From Bradyrhizobium liaoningense (GTDB taxonomy: Bacteria > Pseudomonadota > Alphaproteobacteria > Rhizobiales > Xanthobacteraceae), in the NCBI RefSeq assembly GCF_018130955.1, contig NZ_JAFCJM010000003.1:1-64000 (forward strand): a stretch of 64,000 nucleotides of DNA, written 5' to 3'. The stretch's first letter is position 1. Every line of letters starts with the position of its first letter. The notes under the pieces are model-generated. The model worked only from the letters and a program-made list of their open reading frames with translations, was not told where the DNA came from and ran no database searches. The position numbers and the translations under genes are program-made. This document shows positions 31,725-38,581 of this stretch, piece after piece.

Positions 31725-33017
31725 TCACGCGGCGCCGAGGGCGGACGAGCCGAGCAGGGCGAGGACGGCGAGCGCCATCACGGCCGTGCCGAGCCAGCCG
31801 AGCGCGATGAGCCAGGTCCGCGCCCTGAAGCGGCCCATAATCTTCCGGTTCGACACGATCGCCATCATCATCACCATAATGGGGACGGCGACGATTCCGT
31901 TGAGTACCGCACTCCACACCAGCATGTGCATGGAATCGATCCCGGTGAAGCCGAGGCCGAAGCCGATCGCGGTGGCAGCCGCGATGATGGCGTAGAAGCC
32001 GACCGCCTCGTCGGGTTTTGCCTCCAGCGTGGCGCGCCACCCGAAAATCTCCGCGACGCCGTAGGCCGCTGACCCGGCGAGCACCGGGATCGCCAGCATA
32101 CCGGTTCCGATGATTCCGAGCGCGAACAGCAGGAAGGTGAAGTCGCCGGCGAGCGGGCGCAGCGCTTCGGCGGCTTCGGTTGCCGAACTGATGTTCGTGA
32201 CGCCGTTGGCGTTAAGCACCGACGCAGTGGTCAGGATGATAAAGAAGGCGACGCCGTTCGAGAGCAGCATGCCGAACGTGGTGTCGGCCTTGATGCGCGT
32301 GAGCTCGGGGGCGCCGTCGCGCGGAAGCCGGCGCAGGGGACGGCGATGCTTGCCGTTCATCTCCTCGACCTCCTGCGAGGCCTGCCAGAAAAACAGATAT
32401 GGGCTGATCGTGGTGCCGAGCACCGCAACCACCATCAAAAAATAGTCGGCACTGACATTCACCTTCGGCCAGACCGCGGCGAGCAGCGCCGTGCTCCAAG
32501 GGATTTTTACGGTGAAGGCGGTCGCGACATAGGCGAACAGCGCCAGCGTCATGAATTTGAGGATCGGGGAATAGCGGCGATAGGGCACGAAGACCTGGAG
32601 CAGCGTCGACAGCGCCGCGAAGATCAGTGCGTGCTCGTGATTGAGCCCGCCGATCACGAGCGACAGCGCCTCCGCCATGGCGGCGATGTCGGCGGCGATG
32701 TTGAACGTGTTCGCAATGACGAGAGCCGAAACCAGCGCCAGCACCAGCCAACGCGGCGCGACCTGCATGACGTTCGCCGCCAGGCCCTTGCCGGTGACGC
32801 GGCCGATCTGCGCGCTGACGAGCTGGATGGCGATCATGAACGGCGTCGTCAGAAACACCGTCCACAATAGCCCATAGCCGAATTGCGCGCCGGCTTGTGA
32901 GTAAGTGGCGATGCCCGAGGGATCGTCGTCGGCGGCGCCGGTCACCAGGCCGGGCCCGAGCCGTTTCAGCACCATTGTGATCGATTTTTGCGGTGCGGAG
33001 ACGGCGGTCTCGGTCAT
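31725..33017 (-). CDS. Nramp-family-related divalent metal transporter
   Basis: A 430-residue inner-membrane protein with about eleven transmembrane segments and the Nramp fold pattern. TM1 reads ADDDPSGIATYSQ instead of the Nramp DPGN motif, and the TM6 region reads GTGMLAIPVLAGSAAYG instead of the MPH motif, so the usual manganese ligands are not conserved. A cytoplasmic loop of basic residues (KHRRPLRRLPRDG) lies near the middle. It may transport magnesium or another ion, as Nramp-related proteins do. The ATG at 33017 gives the longest frame. Monocistronic; copy B of the dispersed repeat lies about 120 bp upstream of it. Confidence 0.82.
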   Translation of the reverse strand: MTETAVSAPQKSITMVLKRLGPGLVTGAADDDPSGIATYSQAGAQFGYGLLWTVFLTTPFMIAIQLVSAQIGRVTGKGLAANVMQVAPRWLVLALVSALVIANTFNIAADIAAMAEALSLVIGGLNHEHALIFAALSTLLQVFVPYRRYSPILKFMTLALFAYVATAFTVKIPWSTALLAAVWPKVNVSADYFLMVVAVLGTTISPYLFFWQASQEVEEMNGKHRRPLRRLPRDGAPELTRIKADTTFGMLLSNGVAFFIILTTASVLNANGVTNISSATEAAEALRPLAGDFTFLLFALGIIGTGMLAIPVLAGSAAYGVAEIFGWRATLEAKPDEAVGFYAIIAAATAIGFGLGFTGIDSMHMLVWSAVLNGIVAVPIMVMMMAIVSNRKIMGRFRARTWLIALGWLGTAVMALAVLALLGSSALGAA

Positions 33018-33120
33018 GAAAGGCCGTGCCTCAGATCAGATGCGGTTGCCGAAATCTCCCGGCTAACTCGGGGTAGGGACGGAAGTTCCCTTGGGCGGAC
33101 CGTCGTGCATTTTTCGGATT

Positions 33121-33176
33121 ATAAGTATTTCGGGTTGACGCGTCGGGCAAATCGGGTGTAAACATGCATCATCGCC
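33121..33176 (+). repeat. Dispersed promoter-like repeat, copy B
   Basis: TTGACG (33135-33140), CGTCGGGCAAATCGGGTG, then TAAACA in place of TATATT, and GCATCATCG. Its -35 part is intact but the -10 is degraded, and no terminator hairpin follows. It lies in the 190-bp gap between the Nramp-like gene and the binding-protein gene, reading toward the 3' end of the latter. Confidence 0.65.
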
Positions 33177-33206
33177 GGAAACGTCGATGCCTGCGAACTC
33201 GCGAAC

Positions 33207-34154
33207 TCACTCGATCGTCGTATCGGCACGGGAGAGCAGCGTCGGTGGGATTTCGACACCCAGCGTTTTGGCCGTCTTGAGATTGACGATCAACTCGAGC
33301 TTGGTCGGCTGCTCGACGGGCACATCAGCCACTTTTGCGCCGCGCAACAATTTTGCGACCTGACGCGCGCATTGGTCGAAAACCGCGCTGATGCGCGGAC
33401 CGTAGCCTATCAGGCCGCCGTCCTCCGCTTGCTCGGGCCATTGATAAATGGCTGGCAGGCGACGCAGGGCCAGGCGATCGCGGATCACGTATTGGAATTT
33501 GCTTGATAGGATTGGCGATGCCAGCAGGTTGACGGCCTCGACCTGCGCGCTCGACATGGCGTCGATCGCGCGGATGATGTCCTCCTCGGACCGTGCGGCA
33601 AACGGAACGATCTCGACGCCGAAACCCCGGGCGGCACTTTCGAGGGCACTCATGTTCGGTATCGGCTCGCGGTCGGCGAGAACGGCTATTCGTCGCGCAC
33701 GAGGCAGTGCCTCATGCAGTAACTCCAATCGCTTGGCGTCGAGCTGGAAGGCAAAGATGGCAACGCCGGTAGTGTTGCCTTCGGGGTGGGGCATGGAGGC
33801 GACGAGCTTGCTGCCGAGCAAGTCGTCCGCGATCGCCACGATGGGAATGCGTTGTGTTGCTTTCTGTGCTGCACGCGCAGCTTCAGTCCCGACGACCATC
33901 AGGACATTCGGATTTGCCTGGGCGAGTTCAACGGCGACCGTTGCGTACGAGGCCGCAGCCACGCCGTCGCCACGGCTGTCGATGTCAAGATTGCCGCCTT
34001 TTGCAAATCCGGCCTTGCCCAATTCATCGAAAAAGCTCGACGGTAAGGGCCCCAATATCGCAACGCGGTACCGCCGGCCGGCTTGCTGCGCGCGTGCTTC
34101 GAGCGGCCAAGCCGCAGCACCGCCTATGAGCGTGATGAACTCGCGCCGCTTCAT
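33207..34154 (-). CDS. ABC transporter substrate-binding protein (ABC_sub_bind type)
   Basis: A 315-residue periplasmic binding protein of the ABC_sub_bind (TrpX/YtfQ-like) family. It begins MKRREFITLIGGAAAWPLEA, the export signal characteristic of many Bradyrhizobium paralogues, with processing after ARA. The body has NPNVLMVVGTEAARA, TTGVAIFAFQLDAKRLELL and a C-terminal LKTAKTLGVEIPPTLLSRAD, which is the family end pattern. No permease or ATPase gene is nearby, which is common for this expanded family. Ligand unknown. It stands alone. Confidence 0.85.
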   Translation of the reverse strand: MKRREFITLIGGAAAWPLEARAQQAGRRYRVAILGPLPSSFFDELGKAGFAKGGNLDIDSRGDGVAAASYATVAVELAQANPNVLMVVGTEAARAAQKATQRIPIVAIADDLLGSKLVASMPHPEGNTTGVAIFAFQLDAKRLELLHEALPRARRIAVLADREPIPNMSALESAARGFGVEIVPFAARSEEDIIRAIDAMSSAQVEAVNLLASPILSSKFQYVIRDRLALRRLPAIYQWPEQAEDGGLIGYGPRISAVFDQCARQVAKLLRGAKVADVPVEQPTKLELIVNLKTAKTLGVEIPPTLLSRADTTIE

Positions 34155-34310
34155 CGAGCCCCCCGAGGGATCTGATCGAGTTCAGCCTAGCACATTGACG
34201 GCGGGCACGGTGTTTGCTTGGGTCACAAGGCGAAATTGTCACAGGGCTGCAGGACGTGTTTTGAGCCGCATGATTGCGAAAAACGTCGAGCCTGGCCGTT
34301 CCGAGCGGCC

Positions 34311-34508
34311 TCACTTCGGCGGTTGCAACTCCGGTGATCTCAGCCATTCGCTCATGTGCGAGCCTGTTTCGGCTTGCCGGGCCTTTCTAAGGGCCGCATC
34401 GCGCGCCGCGCCAGGCGGGAGCAATTTGGCTTCCTCGCGCAGACGCTTCGCGTGCTCTGAAAGTCGTTCTTCGAGGGATTGCGTTTGCTTGAAACGGCGA
34501 CGCAACAT
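34311..34508 (-). CDS. Small highly charged hypothetical protein
   Basis: A 65-residue, helical, strongly charged protein (SLEERLSEHAKRLREEAKLL, then AARDAALRKARQAETG and HMSEWLRSPEL). AGGAGG lies 7 nt before the ATG at 34508. Very similar small proteins occur in many copies in Bradyrhizobium genomes and have no known function. No signal or membrane segment. Its strong ribosome site makes it a confident gene. Confidence 0.78.
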   Translation of the reverse strand: MLRRRFKQTQSLEERLSEHAKRLREEAKLLPPGAARDAALRKARQAETGSHMSEWLRSPELQPPK

Positions 34509-34649
34509 GATACAGCCTCCTGCATACGGGTCCTAACCGTTGGGTTTTGCAGTTCCGATCCAAATATGCCGATGGACCGGCATTGGTTCCAAACAGGCAA
34601 CTCAGATCGGGCCGGTACCGGCCGCCCTACGCGTCTGCCTCACCCGGCT

Positions 34650-34730
34650 CTATCGCACGCTGACGAAGGTGCCACAGGCGGCGGCAAGAGCCGCGCCGGC
34701 AAAGCCGTTCATTAGCGCCTCATTGTCTTG
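34650..34730 (-). pseudogene. Remnant of the small membrane protein encoded at 36.0 kb
   Basis: The - strand frame ending at the stop 34652-34650 reads MNGFAGAALAAACGTFVSVR, which matches the C-terminal MIVFAGAGLAAAWGMFVSIR of the 61-aa protein at 35947-36132. The N-terminal half of that protein is not present here. This looks like a truncated duplicate. The rest of the 34509-34821 gap shows nothing further that I can support. Confidence 0.55.
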
Positions 34731-34821
34731 CCCGGCTTTCAAGGAGCGCCCGAGCGCCCGGAGGCGGGCGCCGCATCGATCAGCAGTCCGCTAGCGGAAT
34801 GGAAGCCCGGAGGAGACGCCG

Positions 34822-35481
34822 CTAAGAGGGCGGCAGGGTGAGAAGTCCGCGCTCGGCGGCGAGAGCTGGAAACCGGGCCGTGACGGCTGTCGTCAGCGGC
34901 GTGCTGGGGTCGACGACCTGAAATGTGATCTTGCTGAGTGTGGTGCCCTGTCCGAAGCGAGCAGCGAGGTTGTCAGGGGACACTTCGACAAGGGATTTCG
35001 GGTTGGCCATCTCGGTGAAGGTCGCGAGCACCGGATAGTATTTGCGGTCGAGCACGTTCAGCGGCTTGGCCCTGGCAAGGTCGTCCAGGATACTTGCATC
35101 GCCGGCATTGGGCCGCTTCCTGCGGAGTTCGTCGATGTGGAGAGCCCGGAAGGCGATGGTGTTGATCTCACGATCGTAGCTGTATCGCACATCGCGCAGC
35201 GTCGCGAACAGGACCGCGCCATTGCCGAGATCCACGAACGGGGCTTCCCCGAATGTCTGCTGGCCGCCGCCCCAATCCGAGCCGCCGGCGCCCGGGAGCG
35301 GAATCAGGCGTTGTCGCCAGACCACGTGCTCCTGGACGGCCGATCCGGATTTCGGGCCGCTCGGGGTCTGGACCTCGACGGTCATGCGATAACGCAGGGA
35401 TGCTTGCGGCGTCCATTGTCGGATCACAACCCAAGCTATTCCGAGGACAACAAGTGCAAGAACGATATGGCGCTTCAACAT
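34822..35481 (-). CDS. Membrane-anchored hypothetical protein
   Basis: A 219-residue protein with an N-terminal membrane anchor (HIVLALVVLGIAWVVIRQW) followed by a mostly beta-rich periplasmic body. Motifs such as YRMTVEVQTPSGPKSGSAVQ and a tryptophan-containing segment WRQRLIPLPG are visible. No known family. It follows the 35507 gene by 25 nt on the same strand, so both are probably co-transcribed; the neighbour is also a membrane protein, and the two may work together. Confidence 0.78.
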   Translation of the reverse strand: MLKRHIVLALVVLGIAWVVIRQWTPQASLRYRMTVEVQTPSGPKSGSAVQEHVVWRQRLIPLPGAGGSDWGGGQQTFGEAPFVDLGNGAVLFATLRDVRYSYDREINTIAFRALHIDELRRKRPNAGDASILDDLARAKPLNVLDRKYYPVLATFTEMANPKSLVEVSPDNLAARFGQGTTLSKITFQVVDPSTPLTTAVTARFPALAAERGLLTLPPS

Positions 35482-35506
35482 GTCCAGCCAACAGGTCTAG
35501 AAAACG

Positions 35507-35833
35507 TCACGGTCTAATCAACCAGAAGAAATCATTCACATCGTCCGACGTGATCGTCGTCATGTCCGATCTCAGGAACAGGGCAAGCGAGCCGAGACCG
35601 AACAGGGCAATGAGGCCCGCCGGGAGCATGAACGACAGCGTGCGGTTCCAGAGCTCGGTTTCGGCAGCGTAAGAGATCGAGACTGCGGTACGGTCCTTCG
35701 TCGAGCGTACCGGCACGAGGGCCTCACCCCAACGCTTTGCAAACAACATGAAGGACTCATGAGCGATTGGCGCCTGATCGGGATTGGCGACCGATTTGAT
35801 TTTTACGTTGCAGAAGGTGATCCCCAGCTTCAT
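35507..35833 (-). CDS. Small membrane hypothetical protein
   Basis: A 108-residue protein with one C-terminal transmembrane helix (FMLPAGLIALFGLGSLALF) after an N-terminal hydrophilic domain. The ATG at 35833 follows GAGGGG at suitable spacing; an in-frame start at 35851 is less likely. It is the first gene of a probable two-gene unit with the 219-aa membrane protein. No family recognised. The end is acidic (TSDDVNDFFWLIRP). Confidence 0.72.
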   Translation of the reverse strand: MKLGITFCNVKIKSVANPDQAPIAHESFMLFAKRWGEALVPVRSTKDRTAVSISYAAETELWNRTLSFMLPAGLIALFGLGSLALFLRSDMTTITSDDVNDFFWLIRP

Positions 35834-35946
35834 TGTGATCACCCCTCGCATCGAAGCCGCCTGCTACCTAAAGGCGAACACAATAAGACTTCGCTAAAAG
35901 GCGTCGGCGGATTGTCAGGGGATGCAGGCGTCGCAGGCGGGGGCGC

Positions 35947-36132
35947 CTATCTGATGCTGACGAACATACCCCAGGCGGCGGCAAGGCCCGCGCCGGCAAA
36001 GACGATCATCGGGTTTTCGCAGAAGGCGCTACCATAGGTGCACATGGTCACGCCGAACGAGCCGATCTCGTGATGGCTCGCGGAGTAGAACAGTCCCGAC
36101 AGCACCAGCAGTGCGGCGGCGACGAAGTACAT
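35947..36132 (-). CDS. Small two-helix membrane protein
   Basis: A 61-residue protein with two predicted transmembrane helices: MYFVAAALLVLSGLFYSAS and MIVFAGAGLAAAWGMFVSI, joined by a loop with two cysteines (TMCTYGSAFCENP). AAGGAG lies 8 nt before the ATG at 36132. A truncated copy of its C-terminal half lies at 34.7 kb. Function unknown; the cysteine pair in the loop could form a disulfide on the periplasmic side. Confidence 0.75.
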   Translation of the reverse strand: MYFVAAALLVLSGLFYSASHHEIGSFGVTMCTYGSAFCENPMIVFAGAGLAAAWGMFVSIR

Positions 36133-36308
36133 CGGTCCGGCTCCTTGTCCTCTCGCCGGGCGATCGCCGCGTGGCGTCGTCGCCCGGCATCGATGTCAAG
36201 CGGAGTTGAGCAGGCGGAGATTTCATTCCGCCAAATTCGGTTTGTACGATTTTATTAAAGTTGGCGGTGCAGGCCTCCGGAGCAATCCGAAGGGCCCTGC
36301 GGGTGACG

Positions 36309-36334
36309 AAACACGCCTGAAACACGCCTGAAAC
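36309..36334. repeat. Short tandem repeat
   Basis: AAACACGCCTG occurs twice in direct tandem (11-bp unit) followed by AAAC. It lies in the 260-bp gap upstream of the 36395 small gene. Confidence 0.7.
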
Positions 36335-36394
36335 CAGATCGTTCTGAACTCCGCCGCCGCTGGGGGCGACCAACAGGTCGAGAAGGAGATATTC

Positions 36395-36499
36395 ATGATC
36401 CAGGTCGGCTCGAAAGAAGAGATCGCGCTTCTGCTTGCGCTTTTCGGCACGCACACCCAGCCCATCCGGCAGCCCAAGCCGAAATCGTCGCGCGGGTAA
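36395..36499 (+). CDS. Very small hypothetical protein
   Basis: A 34-residue open frame, MIQVGSKEEIALLLALFGTH followed by TQPIRQPKPKSSRG. It has a strong ribosome site, AGAAGGAG, 7 nt before the ATG. The N-terminal half can form an amphipathic helix and the end is basic and proline-rich. It is followed after 9 nt by the 103-aa gene, so the two may form an operon. Function unknown. Confidence 0.6.
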   Translation: MIQVGSKEEIALLLALFGTHTQPIRQPKPKSSRG

Positions 36500-36508
36500 T
36501 GCCTGACC

Positions 36509-36820
36509 ATGCGAGGATTCGACAATTGCCAGCGCCTGTTGCGCCGGCTGATCTCCGCTGGAGATCCCAGTGCCATTCCCGTGGCCGAGTGCGCCATCGA
36601 TGACTACGTCGAGGTGACGGAAGGAAGCCAGCGCGAAAGCGGCCTGCGTCTCCTGCAGCAGGACGCATGGGATCAGCATGCCGTCGTGGTCGGCGTGCAG
36701 CGCTCGTTCGCGGAAACGGTGACCGCCTATATCGAGAGGAAGCTCGCGGAAGAGGCGAATGCGCCGGATGGCACAGCGCCGGTTCGCCTGCCTCACGAGC
36801 CGCTTCTGTCGGCCGGCTAG
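36509..36820 (+). CDS. Hypothetical protein
   Basis: A 103-residue, mostly helical protein without signal or membrane segments; middle segment AECAIDDYVEVTEGSQRESG and a helix SFAETVTAYIERKLAEEA. The third codon positions are G/C-rich as in neighbouring genes, supporting coding. The ribosome site of the ATG at 36509 is weak, but the strong one of the 34-aa frame just upstream could provide coupling. The AIDDYVE helix recalls small ferritin-like or antitoxin proteins only loosely; no family assigned. Confidence 0.6.
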   Translation: MRGFDNCQRLLRRLISAGDPSAIPVAECAIDDYVEVTEGSQRESGLRLLQQDAWDQHAVVVGVQRSFAETVTAYIERKLAEEANAPDGTAPVRLPHEPLLSAG

Positions 36821-36858
36821 GCGGAAAACGTATCTCGAACAGAGGTCGATCGGAAGAG

Positions 36859-36970
36859 TTCGGAATTTATGAAATAGGGCTTGACGCGTCGGGCAAATCG
36901 CCTGTATATTGGCATCATTGAGACAAGCATCGATCAACCCGCGTGGAGACATCCGCCGCGGGTTTTTTGA
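36859..36970 (+). repeat. Dispersed promoter-terminator repeat, copy C
   Basis: A complete copy: -35 TTGACG (36881-36886), 18-bp spacer, -10 TATATT (36905-36910), then about 25 bp further a terminator (36936-36968). Roughly 90 of 112 positions are identical to copy D by eye. A transcript would start near 36917 and be about 50 nt long. It lies 105 bp upstream of the MaoC-like gene. Confidence 0.72.
36936..36968 (+). terminator. Terminator of repeat copy C
   Basis: AACCCGCG (36936-36943) and CGCGGGTT (36957-36964) form a perfect 8-bp stem with a 13-nt loop, and the stem runs directly into six T. Confidence 0.75.
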
Positions 36971-37074
36971 TGTGCTGGCCGGATCGGTTGTGCGATTTGG
37001 CCAGGAGTGACCTGCTGACTTCGAGCGATGCGAAGGCTACAGTCCGTCAGTCCAATGCGGTTGGAGGGGCATTG

Positions 37075-37557
37075 ATGACCCGACTGTATTTCGAGGATGC
37101 TGAGGTCGGACATTTGCGCACGGCAGGTCCGTACCTCGTTTCGAAAGACGAGATCATTCAGTTTGCGCAAAAGTACGACCCGCAGCCCTTCCATATCGAT
37201 GAGGAGGCTGCTGCACGATCGGTCTTTGCGGGACTGACGGCCTCAGGCGCGCACACTTTTGCGATACTCATTTCCTTGTTGAGCAAGACGCAGCCTTATT
37301 CGCTCCGTGTTCTCGCTGGCCTCGGCTGGGACGAACTCAGGCTGCCGACCCCGGTGCGTCCAGGAGACGAACTCAGCCTTGAAGTGACCGTTCTGGAGAA
37401 GCGCGAGTCGAAGTCGAGCCCGGACAGGGGTGTTATGCGCAACCAGATCTATCTTCGCAATCAAAAGCGCGAAATTGCGTTGCAATGCGTCGGTAGCGTC
37501 CTCGTTGCGCGTCGACCGGCAGGGCTTGAGGAGAAAAATTCGGAAATAGAGAAATAG
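37075..37557 (+). CDS. MaoC-family dehydratase (R-specific enoyl-CoA hydratase-like)
   Basis: A 160-residue hot-dog-fold protein of the MaoC family, which hydrates enoyl-CoA esters or acts on related thioesters. The catalytic Asp and His are in YDPQPFHIDEEAA; FAGLTASGAHTFAI and the RPGDELSLEVTVLEKR region are typical. GGAGGGG lies upstream of the ATG at 37075; a longer frame runs through repeat copy C and is not used. The last residues (EEKNSEIEK) and the stop codon come from the start of repeat copy D, so the natural C-terminus may have been replaced. It precedes the catabolic genes at 38.6-42.4 kb. Confidence 0.87.
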   Translation: MTRLYFEDAEVGHLRTAGPYLVSKDEIIQFAQKYDPQPFHIDEEAAARSVFAGLTASGAHTFAILISLLSKTQPYSLRVLAGLGWDELRLPTPVRPGDELSLEVTVLEKRESKSSPDRGVMRNQIYLRNQKREIALQCVGSVLVARRPAGLEEKNSEIEK

Positions 37558-37650
37558 AGCTTGACCCGTCGGGCAAATCGGGTGTATATTGCCATCATCG
37601 AAACAAGCGTCGGTCCACCCGCACGGAGAAATCCGCGGCGGGTTTTTTCG
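37538..37650 (+). repeat. Dispersed promoter-terminator repeat, copy D
   Basis: TTGACC (37561-37566), 18-bp spacer, TATATT (37585-37590), then a terminator at 37617-37648. It overlaps the last 20 bases of the MaoC-like gene. Predicted transcript about 50 nt. Confidence 0.72.
37617..37648 (+). terminator. Terminator of repeat copy D
   Basis: ACCCGC (37617-37622) pairs with GCGGGT (37638-37643), followed by a T run to 37648. Compared with copy C the stem sequence differs but pairing is retained. Confidence 0.72.
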
Positions 37651-37894
37651 TTTCGATATCTGAAATCGGACGGCGGCGGCGCATCGCGGCCTCGCCCTCG
37701 TTGACACGCGTTCATTGAGCGCCGATCAGCGCGCCGCTGTCCGAGCTGCGCTTGCACGCAGCTCCGTTATTGGCCGCCCACGCGCGAACGTGGCGGCCCG
37801 CGGCGCGGCCTTAAGGCCGGCGCCGCTGCGGCCCTCGGGAAGAGGATAGGGTTCGCGCCCGAAACGATCGCGCTCGTCCGCGATCTGCCGCACT

Positions 37895-38327
37895 CTTGTT
37901 CTCGAAGGAGGCGCTGATGCGGACGACGAGGACATCGCCGAGACGCTCGCCGATCTCCATCATGCGACGTTCCTTGGCGGTGCGGTCCTTCCGGTTCTCC
38001 CGTGGAGCATGGTGGCTTGCCTATGACGGCGCGGAGCCCGTGGCATTCGCCGGCGTCGTGCCGGCGACGCGCGCTCGCAACGCCGGTTATTTTTGTCGGG
38101 TTGGCGTGCTTAGAAGCCATCGGGGCAGGGCGTTGCAGTTGAGGCTGATGCGGGCAATCGAGTCGCATGGACGTCGGACCGGTTGGCGCAGCATCATCTC
38201 CGACACCACCGCCAATGTTGCGTCAGCGAATAATTTCATCAAGGCCGGCTATGAGCTGTATGCGCCCGAAGCGCCATGGGCCTGGCCAAACTCGCTGTAC
38301 TGGCGAAAATGCTTGCTGGGAAAATAG
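37895..38327 (+). pseudogene. GNAT-family acetyltransferase, probably frameshifted
   Basis: The C-terminal frame is a clear GNAT acetyltransferase: GAWWLAYDGAEPVAFAGVV, then VGVLRSHRGRALQLRLM (acetyl-CoA-binding R/Q-x-x-G-x-A type loop) and ANNFIKAGYELY. The N-terminal sense lies one frame away (DEDIAETLADLHHATFLGG) and joins if one C is removed from the CCC run near 37999-38001; in the actual reading frame the N-terminus is an arginine/serine-rich string starting at ATG 37917, which has AGGAGG upstream. Thus it is probably a degraded or error-containing gene. Its intact role would be N-acetylation of an unknown amine. Confidence 0.55.
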
Positions 38328-38403
38328 CCCTTCTTCCGCCGGGCGGAATGGCTGGTGGGTGACTAAGCTTCCAGCGTCTTGGGACTCCCTAAGTGCCCAG
38401 CAG

Positions 38404-38428
38404 CCTGACGGCTGTCGGGTTCTTTTTT
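38404..38428 (+). terminator. Rho-independent terminator after the GNAT gene
   Basis: CCTGAC and GTCGGG form a 6-bp stem (one G-T pair) with a GGCT loop, followed by TTCTTTTTT. Confidence 0.65.
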
Positions 38429-38581
38429 GCGTGAAGTGACTCCGCTCTTGATGGCTGGTCTGCCACGGGCGAGGTGGCTCGGGCCGGACGCGGCCCTTGC
38501 GGATCGGCTAAGGCCGCGTTTAAAAGTTCGCAGATGCAAGAAAATCGGCGGAGAGAAGCCGATGCCAGGGAGTGCCCGCCT

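Noticed and set aside
36859..37650. Direct repeats around the MaoC gene as ends of a composite transposon
   Set aside because: No transposase, terminal inverted repeats or target duplication visible; similar isolated copies occur elsewhere.
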